Assembly: GCF_048544455.1 (NCBI RefSeq)
Contig: NC_133537.1
Location: forward strand, 306,379,738 to 306,443,737
Source: Silene latifolia
Lineage: Eukaryota; Streptophyta; Magnoliopsida; Caryophyllales; Caryophyllaceae
Reading direction: 5' to 3'
DNA: 64,000 nt
Positions 1 to 12,024 of this stretch are shown here, piece by piece. Numbering within the stretch: position 1 is the stretch's first letter; the number at the start of each line of letters is the position of its first letter. A model generated the notes under the pieces. The model worked only from the letters and a program-made list of their open reading frames with translations. It made no database searches and was not told where the DNA came from. The translations under genes were made by a program, and so were the position numbers.

Positions 1-17
1 ACTTACAAGTCTCTTAG

Positions 18-344
18 GAGAAAAATAATGGCGTTGTTTGGTTGACACTTTAAAAACACATGAAATGGGAAATCTCATGATTTGCAAAAAACGTGAGTTA
101 TTTGGTTGCCATATTTTTTGGAAAATGGAGGCATTAGTTCACAAGAACTTCCAATGCCTACGTGATGTAGGAATTGGCTTACATACTCCCCTCTTGGTCA
201 TTGGAAGTTCCCATGGAACTTAATTCCTACATGAGCGACCATACACTTTTGCTAAATTTACCGGAATTGGATGCAGGAACTTTAATTCCTATGAAATTGA
301 AGTTCCTAGGAAAACTAAATTCTTTGATCAACCAAACGACTCCT
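18..344. mobile_element. MITE-like element with inverted termini
   Basis: The left part reads GGCGTTGTTTGGTTGA near 30-46. The reverse complement of the right part reads AGTCGTTTGGTTGAT near 325-341, so the ends are inverted copies. Similar direct words flank it: GTCTCTTAG at 9-17 and GTCTCCTTAG at 345-354, a possible imperfect 9-10 bp target duplication. The interior has several smaller inverted repeats around TTCCAATG and GGAATT, so the transcript would fold strongly. No coding region is seen. The superfamily is uncertain: the duplication length suggests Mutator or hAT type, while the GTTTGGTTG terminus resembles PIF/Harbinger MITEs. Confidence 0.5.
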
Positions 345-1064
345 GTCTCCTTAGATGTTTGAGCCACTGATGCATACTTTAATCCCCTATTTACTAAATG
401 AATAGGCATCCTCACAAATTTTCCCTCCAAAAAGCATTTTTCTAATTAAGGTAATTAATAACAATTATATATACATTAACTAAGTAAGGTAACTAATATT
501 TACAATAACTTATTTCATTAACTTATGGGTGGTGCTCATTCATGTACGGATTTTACTCTTTTATGGACGTAAATAACCATAATACCCCTTTTATTTTAAT
601 GATTTTATTTTTATACCCTCAGTCTCTCTCTCATCTTCATTTAGTCTTATGTCAATACAAAACATTTTTTTTAAAAAAAAAAAGGAAAATGAAAAAGTGA
701 AACATGAAGAAGCAGTAAAACGCAAGATTTGTTTTCATAAAATTGTTCAACCTTTCACACCCTAGCCGCCACCACCACCACCAGGCAGCAACCACCACAG
801 CACTACCGGCAGCCACACACCACCCCTCACCGACGACCACCGTTTTTTAACCAAACGCCGGCCACCAGCATCGCTGCAAACCAACAACGGACGCGACGCC
901 AATGCTCTACCACATAACCTGCCACCAGCGTCATCGCTACAATGGACGCCGTGCTTCAGCCCAACGTGGCGACGGCCGCCATCCCACCCCCAACACCGGC
1001 GACGGTTTAAACAAACACTAATTTACTTATTGTAAATCAATTCGTTAATTTGATATAATATAAT

Positions 1065-3077
1065 TGAAGAGTCTATCACACCCGAAATACTCGAGAGGGG
1101 GGGGGGTGAATTGAGTATTTAAAAACTTATGCCTACTTTTTATTTTATATCAAAGTAATTAATTACTTAAAGTTTATTGATTAAACTTTAACTAATTAAC
1201 TAGGTGATTATTAACGTAATGAAATGAACAAAAACGAAAATACAAAGACACACGGTTTTGAAGTGGTTCAGCTTCACACGTCGAAGCCTACGTCCACTAT
1301 TCTCGATTAATAATTTTAGTACCTTTCTCCGGATTACAAAATTATCAACCCAACTCGTATAGCTAACTCTAGCTACACTCAATTTGAATATCACTAGATA
1401 TTCGGTTTTGACTATCTTAAGTTACTAGCTAAGAAAGTACTTGATTGTTCTTCTAGGTGTTCACACAATTGAACGAGTAAGAAACAATATGAAGCACTAT
1501 TATCCAATAACGTAACTTAAAAAGTAATTGCAATAAAGAACAACACGACTTTTCAAAATAATTTTCGATTGCAAAATAATGATAAACTTAATTTGTTTGC
1601 AAGGATATTTTAAAGCTCAAAGTTGAAAAGTGATTTGAAAGAATGAATAAGTGCTTGTATTTATAGTATAGAGGAGATCTAGGTTTAGGAAGAAAACCCT
1701 AGATGTCGTGTGTGTGTGTCGTGAGAGGCAAGAAAGAGATTAGGTTAAATCTTCCTTAATCTTGGAAAGTAAGAAGGAATAAAAATAATATAAGGAGATA
1801 AGAAATCTCTAACAAATATTATTTTGATCTACTTTAGTTCTTATCCAAGTAAGAAAAAGATCTTAATCCATTTATTTATTCTAATAATATCTTACCAAAA
1901 GATATGGAATAAATATAAGAAGATAAAATATATTTAACAAATATTTTATCTAAGATCTTTACCTAAACCATAGATCTCGTGTAGATTAGGAAAGAAATAA
2001 GATCTATCTTTTTCCTATTTTAATCCAACACTATTTTAGATAAAAGATATAAAATAAATATAAGGAGATAAAATATATCTAACAAATATTTATTTAAGAT
2101 CTTTACCATAAAACCCTAGATACTATATAGATCACGTGTGAAGTATATAGTAAGTAGGAGATCTAATTCTAACCTAGTAATATCTTTATATAATGGAAAA
2201 GAATAAATCAAATAATATATATATGAAGATAAAATATCTTAACCAAATATTATTACTAAGATTTATTCCAAACCCTAACTTGCACAAAGAGTATTCGAAT
2301 AAGGAGGAAAAACGGCTCATAGGCCGGCCACCCAAACCGAAACCCTAGCTAAGATATTAGGTTAGATAATTAGGGTTTAGATATGAATTAAAGGAAAACC
2401 CTAGATAGCATGACAACTCATAAGTTGTTTTACTAATCAATAGGATAATCTCAAACTCATTTGATCTAATCATGTCCCAAATCTCACTCTACTATAAACA
2501 TACTTTTCTTTAAAGATTTTATTATTTAAGCTTTGAAAAATATATTTTAAAAACATTAAAATTGTGTTCTTCATATTGCAGCTCAAAGTTATAGTAGAAT
2601 CACCTATAACTTTGAGTTCAACTAGTAAAGTTATAACTAAAACAACTATAACATTACTTGTCAAGATTACTTCTAAAATTACCGTTATCGAATGATGATC
2701 TATACTAGCTAATCTTTCTGGAGATCTTCAGTAGTAGAATCATCTCTTTATCTTGATCATAAGCTCTTCATCTTGAGCTTGTTAAAGACTTGATCTAGCC
2801 TTTTGCTTGAGTGATCATCATACTTGAAACTTGTTACAGTAACTATGACGCTTTAAGAATCTTCAATGTTATAGCTCAAGCTGCTATAACATTACTCGAA
2901 TGATGCTTCACAAATCTTCAATGTTATAGCTAAGGATGCTATAACATTACTTGCTTAATCTTGTAAACCTAAGTCACTCTAACAAAGACTAAACAAACAA
3001 TTACGAGCAAGAGTATATATAAAACGAAGCACACACTTGTCATTATCAACTTAATCATATATCTATATGGTCCAACA
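1065..3077 (-). repeat. 3' LTR of the SIRE-like element
   Basis: About 2.0 kb, bounded by TGAAGAG at 1065 and CCAACA at 3077 on the plus strand; it is the 3' LTR for the minus-strand element. It matches the copy at 9792-11795 almost throughout. Differences include a 4-base CTAG-type indel near 1428 and a longer G run near 1098. It contains three to four copies of a GTTATAGC..GCTATAAC inverted repeat near 2582-2948. Confidence 0.93.
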
Positions 3078-3091
3078 AATTCCCCCTTTTT
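3078..3091 (-). other. Polypurine tract of the SIRE-like element
   Basis: Read on the minus strand, the bases just upstream of the 3' LTR are AAAAAGGGGGAATT, a classical plus-strand primer. It fixes the orientation of the element and the LTR edge. Confidence 0.85.
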
Positions 3092-4439
3092 GATGATGAC
3101 AAGTCTCTTACGATTTGTGACTAAGTGTAAGTTCCCCCCCAACATAATACTATAAAAGTCATAGTCATTTGAACGCAAGAACAATCCACTTATATACAAA
3201 GTATAGCATCTAAGGACCTTAAGAGATTAAAGGTTCTGACAAGGAGCAAGCTTAGGCAAATACTTAAGTCACGATCATTTCTTCCCCCTCTTGACATCAT
3301 CGAAAAGACGAGAACAGACATAAAATGACTAGAATGATATCAACCGAGGCAAGAAATAGAAATTAATCAAAGCATATATTATAGCATAAGAACGACTTCA
3401 ACATAAGCAAGCTCTAAATATAGAGTGTGTAATACAAACCAAGATGAGTATATATTTTTGTAAGAGAGAATGAATATAGTCACTCACCTAACTACGACCT
3501 ACAAAAGCATGCATGCAATCTAACATGATAGATATCTCTAGCGACCGTACATATATACTCCAACCAATCGAGGTCCAAAACACATGCCGAGGACTTACAA
3601 AGTAATGTGAGGTGAGGTAATTGGGTAAGAAGGGGCAAAATAATTTGGATATGTGGAGGTAAAAGCCAAGCTAGAACCGATCACAATCAAAAGTAGTCAT
3701 ATTCCACTTTCCAACCCAACATGAAAGATGATGCACCATGCCAAGTACGGCATAAACTCACTCACATCTACAAGTACTTCTCCTCAAGTAATATGGAAAT
3801 GATAAGAATAGGAGTAATAAGAGATTCTTGCTTTTCCATCTTTTGTATCATTTTTTTTCTCCGTTTTTTATTTTTTTTTTCATTTTTTTTTTGTTTCACT
3901 TCATCTTTTTCTTCTTCCTTCCAATATCCATCACAAAAGCAACAAAATTGACCACAAAAAGACTTCCAAACTTACCACCAAGACTAGCTTGACAAGGGTA
4001 GGCCATATGGAATGTAGTAGAATAAATAGGTCAAAACAAGGCAAATTTGGCTAATGTGAGGTTAGTAGGTAAAACATAAAGGAAGGGTTGCCTCTCCACA
4101 TGTGTCACCACCACAAACCGAGTGTATACAAGCAATAAGAGATAAATTTCATGCTTATGCAATTTGATGTTACATGCCATGTAAGGAGTACTACTCACAT
4201 CCTAAATAAAACCAATCATGAATGTCATTGGTTTATGAAGCTCTAAATCTTAGAATGTATAAATGATGAAAGATATGGTTTGTATACAACACAAAATATA
4301 ACAGACTAGCAAACGGAATATTCTCATAAAATAATAAAATACTATATAAGAATGTACTTGCAACGGAAAATACGGACACAGACATACAATCTTGTCTTAA
4401 CTAGTCAATCATACGGGAAATAAAATATTTGTGACAAGT
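3092..4439 (-). other. Non-coding spacer between pol and the 3' LTR
   Basis: About 1.35 kb with no long open frame on the minus strand. SIRE-type elements often carry an envelope-like ORF at this place; I see none here. The stretch holds a T-rich run (about 3840-3900) and otherwise unremarkable AT-rich sequence. Confidence 0.6.
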
Positions 4440-7276
4440 TTAGTTGCCACCAATTAAACCAATTTCCAACCGTAAAATCTCAAAACGTTCTCTAGCCAAT
4501 GCTTTGGTAAAAATGTCAGCCCATTATTTTTCTGTACTACAAAATTCCAGTCTTATGTTGCGCTTATCTACATGGTCACGTAGAAAATGGTGTCTGATAT
4601 CTATATGCTTAGTTCGTGAGTGCTGTGCAGGGTTTTTAGATATAATTATAGCACTCGTATTATCGCATAAAATAGGTATACAACCAACATTAACACCATA
4701 ATCACATAATTGTTGCTTAAGCCATAAAAGTTGAGAACATACCAATCCAGCAGCAATGTATTCGGCTTCAGTTGTAGATAGCGCGACGGAATTTTGCTTC
4801 TTTGACCCCCACGTAATGATACACGGTCCAACAAACGTGGCTATGCCGGAAGTACTTTTTCTGTCAAGTGAACAACCTGCATAATCGTTTTCATCCAAAG
4901 TCAACTTCTTCTCAGTACCCATAGGAGTTGGCTTAGAATTAGAATTTTCCATACCGAATTTCTTGATTAGCTCCTTGATGTATTTTTGTTGGTGTATCAT
5001 AATTCCTTCAGAAGTTTGTTGTATCTGGAGTCCAAGGAAGAACTTGAGTTCTCCCATCATGCTCATCTCGAATTCTGAGGTCATTAAATCTGAAAAGTAC
5101 TTACATAAACGATTATTAGTTGAACCAAAAATAATATCGTCAACGTATATTTGTACAACTAATAAATCAGAATCCTCAGTTTTCAGGAATAGGGTTTTAT
5201 CGACAGATCCTCTTTTAAAACCACTTTCAAGAAGATATTTTGATAATCTGTCGTACCACGACCTCAGAGCTTGTTTCAAACCATACAAGGCTTTATCTAA
5301 TTTGAAAACATGGTTTTGAAACTTGCTATCGAGAAATCCTGGAGGTTGTTCCACAAAAACCTTTTCGTTCAAATAACCGTTAAGAAATGTTGTCTTAACG
5401 TCCATTTGATCAAGTTTGATTCCCTTATGAGCAGCAAATGCTATTAATAAACGAATAGCCTCAAGTCTGGCTACAGGATCGAAGGTTTCATCGTAGTCAA
5501 TTCCTTCTTGTTGATTATACCCTTGTACGACCAATATTGCTTTATTTCGTACAATGACTCATGTATCGTCCAACTTGTTTCCAAAAATCCATCTTGTACC
5601 GATAACTGTTCGATCTTTAGGTCTTGGAACCAAATGCCAAACTTTATTTCGTTCGAACTGTTGAAGCTCTTCTTGCATAGCAACGATCCAATCTGGTTCG
5701 GCAAGTGCTTCTTTGATATTTGTTGGCTCAATGGTTGAGAGAAAGGAGTAGAATGAACAAAAGTTGTTAAGTCTTCTACGAGTTCGAACACCTTCATTCA
5801 AATTTCCTAGGATGGTTTCCATTGGATGAGAATCCTTATATTTCCATTTCTTAGAAACAGGAGGCACATCTTCATCTGAACTAGTCTCACCTTCTCCGAA
5901 TGATTGGGTTTCAAGCCTTGTTCCCCCTGAATCCAATCCTGGTGTTATAACAGAATCAGTTATAACATTGGACCTAGTTCGTTGATTTGGAGTTGAAGTT
6001 ATAGCTTCATCAGTTATAACTTTATCCTCCAATTTCTTAGATTGAGAAGAGGTTTTAGTATCATCAACTAAACTCTCAGTTCTCTTTCCTTTATCATTCT
6101 AAGGGCTTCTTTGTTCATCATTTGTGCCCTCAATTTCTTTATCTTCCTCATCCAATTCTGGAAGTTCATCCCTGGATAGTCGGAAATCAGGTTCGTTCAA
6201 ATCTTCTTCCCCATCCTGTTCAGCTTTGTCTAACATATTATTCTCATCAAAAACAACATGAACACTTTCTTCGATGCATAAGGTTCTCTTATTGAAAACC
6301 TTATATGCTTTACTATGATTAGAATAACCGACAAACACCGCTTCGTCACTTCTGGGATCGAATTTGCTTAATCTATTTTTGCCATTATTATGGACAAAAC
6401 ATTTACTCCCGAAGCAACGTAGATGTGACATGTTAGGTTTACGTCCCCTAAGAAGCTCATAAGGAGTCTTCTTGAGAATGGGTCTAATCAAAGCTCGATT
6501 ATGAACATAGCATGCAGTACTAATAGCTTCAGCCCAGAAATTTCGAGGTAGGCCGCTACATAACAACATCGTGCGTGCCATATCCTCCAATGTTCTATTC
6601 ATACGCTCAACAACACCGTTTTGTTGTGGGGTTCGTGGTGCTGAGAAGTTATGTCCAACACCATTCTCCCTACAATATTCTATAAAGGCATGATTATCAA
6701 ATTCGGTGCCATGATCCGTACGAATGGAAACTAATTTGGATTTATACTTATTTTGGGCAAGCTTCATTAGAACTGCAAACTCTTCGAAAGTTTCATCCTT
6801 TGAATTGAGAAATATAGGCCAAACATATCTAGAGTAATCATCAACTAGAACGAAGACATACCTGGATCCACCTCTACTTCTTACCTTCATTGGCCCACAA
6901 AGATCCATGTGTACGAGCTCTAGTGGTTCATTGGTACTTACCATTCTCTTGGGTTTGAATGATGATCTCACGTGTTTGCAATGAGCACAAGAGTCACATA
7001 AGGTTTCTTGATCGAATTTGATTGATGGAAGTCCTTCAACCAAATCCCATTTCTTTAGCTTATTCAGCGTTGTTGAATTTATGTGAGCAAATCTTTTGTG
7101 CCAAAGGCACGGATCATCAACACCGATGATCTTACCCTTCTTGTTATCACCAAATGTGACCTTACCTCCATCGAAGGGTTCAAGTGAAAGAAAGAAATTT
7201 ACATCTCCAGTCATGTGCCTTGAGCATCCACTATCAAGGTACCATAGGTTATTTTCTTTCACCACAACCTGCAAAA
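4440..7276 (-). pseudogene. pol: Copia pol: protease-integrase-RT-RNase H, with stops and a deletion
   Basis: The frame is constant from about 7276 down to the natural stop TAA at 4440-4442. In order it holds a protease active site (DSGCSRHMTGD, near 7225), integrase zinc finger (HKRFAH..CDSCAHC) and catalytic core with TDHGTEF and NGVVERMNRT, then reverse transcriptase with YVDD at 5136-5147. An RNase H part follows ([18 protein letters not shown]). The frame is interrupted by TAG at 6099-6101, TGA at 5559-5561 and TAA at 4524-4526. Near 4883-4890 the RT tail runs directly into DYAGC of RNase H, so roughly a hundred residues of the RT-RNase H connection and start of RNase H are missing. The gag frame ends with TAA at 7280-7282 and pol continues in a different frame. 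Not functional. Confidence 0.9.
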
Positions 7277-7279
7277 TAA

Positions 7280-9682
7280 TTAGATACAGTTTTTAGGTAC
7301 CCAAGCTAAGTTGGGTCCTTTGACGTTAGTCACTCTAAAAACTAGATCTTTTCTAACCCAAACCCTTTTTATAACTTTTCGTTTTGGAGGCGAATGGATT
7401 TGTTTAGGAACCGTTTTAGGTTTAGTTGTGGGTTCCTTATGTCGTGGTCTTTCAGGTTGTTTTGGAGGAGCTTTGGTTTTGAAAGGCTCTTTAGGTTTAG
7501 GTGTTTGTTTTGATTTGGTAGCCTTCTTGAAATCGAAGCTCATATCGTAGAACCAACGATGATCATTGTTGCGTTCTTCATTGGTAAATGGTTCAGATGG
7601 GGTACAATTACTTTCCTCGAAAGCAGTGTCAGATGCTTTAACAAAATTGATTCCTTTTCTTAAATCCTGAGCATATTTGACACAATTTTCTTGGATATGT
7701 TCAGTATGACCACAGTAATTGCAAATCAAATATTCTGGTAAATTTGTATATTTTCTCCTTCTGAAATCTCATTCAGAAGGGGTTGATTTGCATTTAGAGT
7801 GATCTCTACGACCATAGCACTCGTGCCCTAATCCCATTTTCATGTTATTATCTGATTGCTCAGTTAGGAAATTTAGAACACGCGTGCTACCTTCCCATTT
7901 TTCGTGAACCTTTCTAGCGTGCAAGAGTAATTCTTTTAAGGACTGTATTTCTTTGTTGCATTTGGAATGGTCTGACTCTACGACTTTGGGAGGATGAGTC
8001 TCTTCATAATTGTCACGAAAGTTCTGGAATCTATTATTAAGAACTCGTACCGTCTCGGTATGCATTCTTTTAGTATTTGAAAGAACGGTTTTAGATTCCT
8101 TTAATTGCTGAGTTAGAGATTCAATCTCCTTCTTTTGATCTGAGATCACGGCTTCTCTAGCCATAGCCTTGGACTCAAGAAGCTCTTTGACTTTCCTCAA
8201 TTCCAATGTTATAGCTTCACTAGCTATAACTTTGGCTTGAAGATGCTTAATGTTGAGTTTCAGGTCTGAGGTTATAGCTTCATTAGCTATAACTTTAGAC
8301 TCAAGAGCCTTCTTCTCAAAGATTTGTCGTATTCAAGTTGTAGCCATATTATTTTGTAACTTTAGATTTGAGCTTTTGGCCTTTGCTTTAAGGAGATGAT
8401 TCTCTTCAGCAATATCGAGAATTTGTTCTTTCAAGTCTTTCAATTCCATCTCTTGTTCGTGACACTTATCAAGAGATTGCTCAAAATATTCAATTAAAGC
8501 ATTCTTAGGCAATTTCTTAACACTTTTCTTAAGTTCAAGATAACTTACCTCTTCTTCTTCTTCTGAATCGGAATCTCCTAGGAAGCAGCAGTAGGAGTCC
8601 ACGCTATCTTTATCATTGTCTGAGAAGAGGTCAAGACTAACGTCGCTTAGACATAGGTTAGCAACTTCTTCTTCTTCTGATGCTTCGTCGTCCTCAGGGT
8701 CGAGATCTCCCCAGCATGATGCCATCATTACTTGCTTGAATTCCTTCTTGGTCTTCTCACGTTTTGCTTTGTCTTTAATTTTCTCCCATGTGGGACAATC
8801 CTTAATCATATGACTGGATTCTCCACACTTGAAACATCCTCTATTAGCAAACGTATTCTTTGACTCATAAGTTTTCTTATTAGAGAACTTGTTGTTATTG
8901 TTGTTGAACGATTTTGCTTGCTTATTTCTGAAGATGCGTTTGTTGAATCGTTTAGCAAACAAGACCGTTTCGTCCTCTATTTCAACATCTTCTTCTTCCT
9001 TAGCAGAAGCTTGTAAAGCCATGCTCTTAGTGTTACTGGCCTCGGCCTCATCGTCTTCCAAGACGAGTTCATGAGCCATGAGAGCACCAATAAGTTCTGC
9101 ATAAGGAAGAGAAGTGAGATCTCTTACTTCTTCCATGACCGTGACCTTGGGACGTCATTTCTTGGTTAGACTCCTAAGTACTTTTCTAGCAATATCCTCG
9201 GAGTTAAAGGTTTTACCAAGATTTTTGAGCTCATTGACTATAGTGGAAAATCGTGCTGACATGCTATCAAGTGATTCATTCTTTTCCATTCTAAAAAGTT
9301 CATATTTTTGAATCAGCAAGTCAATGCGTTATTTCCTTACAGACGACGTTCCTTCATAGGCCAACTCAAGACCATCCCATATTTCCTTGGCCGAAGTGCA
9401 AGAGGAAAAACGATCGAATTCAGTCGATGTCATGCCGTTTTGTAACAGGCTTATCGCTTTCGAGTTTTTTTCTCACCTTCTTGTAATCACCTTAATATAG
9501 TCTTCTTCCTTTTTCTCATAGGTAGTGCCTTCCGAAGATGCAACCAAAATTTTGTTTGGTCCATTCTTGATGATCGTCCAGCACTCCCAATCATGTCCTT
9601 TTATATAGTGTGTCATCATGTTTTTCCAAAGTCCATAATTCTTCCCATCAAAGACGGGACACTTAAGATACTTGGAATCCAT
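7280..9682 (-). pseudogene. gag: Copia gag with two zinc knuckles and coiled coil, interrupted
   Basis: The start Met at 9682 opens MDSKYLKCPVFDGKNYGLW, a typical copia gag N-terminus. The UBN2-like region follows, broken by in-frame stops near 9472, 9330 and 9156. The first CCHC knuckle (CFKCGESSHMIKDC) lies near 8830. Acidic EEEE runs and a long coiled coil follow, with further stops at 8333-8335 and 7769-7771. A second knuckle (CNYCGHTEHIQENC) is near 7720, then a basic proline/lysine-rich tail and WVPK motif. The total is about 800 codons in one frame. Within the coiled coil the peptide repeats VIANEAIT, VIASEAIT and MAREAVIS are encoded by a recurrent palindromic DNA motif (8205-8295). 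Role if intact: virus-like-particle protein packaging the element RNA. Confidence 0.87.
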
Positions 9683-9773
9683 TTCACACGTGTAAGGCAG
9701 CGGAATAAAAATAAAATAAAAAGATAAAAAGATAGACGGATCTAGCCTCTTTGCGGTTAGGCAATCAAGAGCA

Positions 9774-9789
9774 CGAGGCTCTGATACCA
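9774..9789 (-). other. Primer-binding site, initiator tRNA-Met
   Basis: The minus strand reads TGGTATCAGAGCCTCG two bases inside the 5' LTR edge. It is complementary to the 3' end of plant initiator tRNA-Met, the usual primer of Ty1/copia elements. It confirms the minus-strand orientation. Confidence 0.92.
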
Positions 9790-9791
9790 AT

Positions 9792-11795
9792 TGAAGAGTC
9801 TATCACACCCGAAATACTCGAGAGGGGGGGGTGAATTGAGTATTTAAAAACTTATGCCTACTTTTTATTTTATATCAAAGTAATTAATTACTTAAAGTTT
9901 ATTGATTAAACTTTAACTAATTAACTAGGTGATTATTAACGTAATGAAATGAACAAAAACGAAAATGCAAAGACACACGGTTTTGAAGTGGTTCAGCTTC
10001 ACACGTCGAAGCCTACGTCCACTATTCTCGATTAATAATTTTAGTACCTTTCTCCGGATTACAAAATTATCAACCCAACTTGTATAGCTAACTCTAGCTA
10101 TAACTCAATTTGAATATCACTAGATATTCGGTTTTGACTATCTTAAGTTACTAAGAAAGTACTTGATTGTTCTTCTAGGTGTTCACACAATTGAACGAGT
10201 AAGAAACAATATGAAGCACTATTATCCAATAACGTAACTTAAAAAGTAATTGCAATAAAGAACAACACGACTTTTCAAAACAATTTTCGATTGCAAAATA
10301 ATGATAAACTTAATTTGTTTGCAAGGATATTTTAAAGCTCAAAGTTGAAAAGTGATTTGAAAGAATGAATAAGTGCTTGTATTTATAGTAGAGAGGAGAT
10401 CTAGGTTTAGAAAGAAAACCCTAGATGCCGTGTGTGTGTCGTGAGAGGCAAGAAAGAGATTAGGTTAAATCTTCCTTAATCTTGGAAAGTAAGAAGGAAT
10501 AAAAATAATATAAGGAGATAAGAAATCTCTAACAAATATTATTTTGATCTACTTTAGTTCTTATCCAAGTAAGAAAATGATCTTAATCCATTTATTTATT
10601 CTAAAAATATCTTACCAAAAGATATGGAATAAATATAAGGAGATAAAATATATTTAACAAATATTTTATCTAAGATCTTTACCTAAACCCTAGATCTCGT
10701 GTAGATTAGGAAAGGAATAAGATCAATCTTTTTCCTATTTTAATCCAACACTATTTTAGATAAAAGATATAAAATAAATATAAGGAGATAAAATATATCT
10801 AACAAATATTTATTTAAGATCTTTACCATAAAACCCTAGATACTATATAGATCACGTGTGAAGTATATAGTAAGTAGGATATCTAATTCTAACCTAATAA
10901 TATCTATATATAACGGAAAAGAATAAATCAAATAATATATGAAGATAAAATATCTTAACCAAATATTATTACTAAGATTTATTCCAAACCCTAACTTGCA
11001 CAAAGAGTATTCAAATAAGGAGGAAAAACGGCTCATAGGCCGGCCACCCAAACCGAAACCCTAGCTAAGATATTAGGTTAGATAATTAGGGTTTAGATAT
11101 GAATTAAAGGAAAACCTTAGATAGCATGACAACTCATAAGTAGTTTTACTAATCAATAGGATAATCTCAAATTCATTTGATCTAATCATGTCCCAAATCT
11201 CACTCTACTATAAACATACTTTTCTTTAAAGATTTTATTATTTAAGCTTTGAAAAATATATTTTAAAAACATTAAAATCGTGTTCTTCATATTGCAGCTC
11301 AAAGTTATAGTAGAATCACCTATAACTTTGAGTTCAACTAGTAAAGTTATAACTAAAACAGCTATAACATTGCTTGTCAAGATTACTTCTAAAATTACCG
11401 CTATCGAATGATGACCTATACTAGCTAATCTTCCTGGAGATCTTCAGTAGTAGAATCATCTCTTTATCTTGATCATAAGCTCTTCATCTTGAGCTTGTTA
11501 AAGACTTGATCTAGCCTTTTGCTTGAGTGATCATCATACTTGAAACTTGTTACAGTAACTATGACGCTTTAAGAATCTTCAATGTTATAGCTCAAGCTGC
11601 TATAACATTACTCGAATGATGCTTCACAAATCTTCAATGTTATAGCTAAGGATGCTATAACATTACTTGCTTAATCTTGTAAACCTAAGTCAATCTAACA
11701 AAGACTAAACAAACAATTACGAGCAAGAGTATATATAAAACGAAGCACACACTTGTCATTATCAAAACTTAATCATATATCTATATGGTCCAACA
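9792..11795 (-). repeat. 5' LTR of the SIRE-like element
   Basis: About 2.0 kb, ending CCAACA at 11795 beside the target duplication ATAAT. Nearly identical to 1065-3077. Its minus-strand 5' part would hold the promoter. GTTATAGC/GCTATAAC inverted repeats recur near 11297-11331 and 11580-11663, as in the other LTR. Confidence 0.93.
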
Positions 11796-12024
11796 ATAAT
11801 TAATAAAATTACGAATTAGAATTATTAAATGATCGATACGAGAATTTACATCCATAATTGTGTAATTTGACGGATTTGATAAATTTGATTAGTTTTGTGA
11901 GGGAGAGAATTAGAGAGAGATTTTTTTTCTCGTTTCTGGGCAAAGGGCATGCAATGGAAAAATAATGAAAAAAAGTCCATGAATGAGTAAAACTCGTATA
12001 TGAATGAGCAACTACGTAACTTAT

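Larger units (their letters stand above)
1065..11795 (-). mobile_element. SIRE-like Ty1/copia LTR retrotransposon, complete but decayed
   Basis: This is a full-length element. Two long LTRs of about 2 kb each start TG and end CA. A 5-bp target duplication ATAAT occurs at 1060-1064 and 11796-11800. The primer-binding site lies inside the right LTR and a polypurine tract inside the left LTR, so the element reads on the minus strand. The internal order is gag, protease, integrase, RT, RNase H, the copia order. Long LTRs, a long gag with two CCHC knuckles and acidic coiled-coil stretches suggest the SIRE/Maximus lineage (inference). The two LTRs differ at only a scattering of sites, so the insertion is fairly young, yet gag and pol carry several stop codons and a large RNase H-side deletion, so this copy is not autonomous. 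Confidence 0.93.
527..12016. mobile_element. Small TIR element (about 760 bp) split by a copia insertion
   Basis: The left end at 527 begins GGGTGGTGCTCATTCATGTA. The reverse complement of the right end at 12016 reads CGTAGTTGCTCATTCATATA, and the similarity continues into a TTTTACTC motif, giving about 32 bp of imperfect TIR. The 8-bp word TAACTTAT lies directly outside both ends (519-526 and 12017-12024), which fits a hAT- or Mutator-type target duplication. The copia element 1065-11795 sits inside, so the original element is 527-1064 plus 11796-12016. The left part has a C-rich low-complexity stretch (about 760-1010) made of CCACCA-type runs. It carries no convincing gene. Confidence 0.6.

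Noticed and set aside
652-1010. Open frames and CCACCA-rich sequence suggesting a proline- or histidine-rich protein
   Set aside because: Low-complexity composition, no supported start, splice sites or homology; it lies inside a TIR element.
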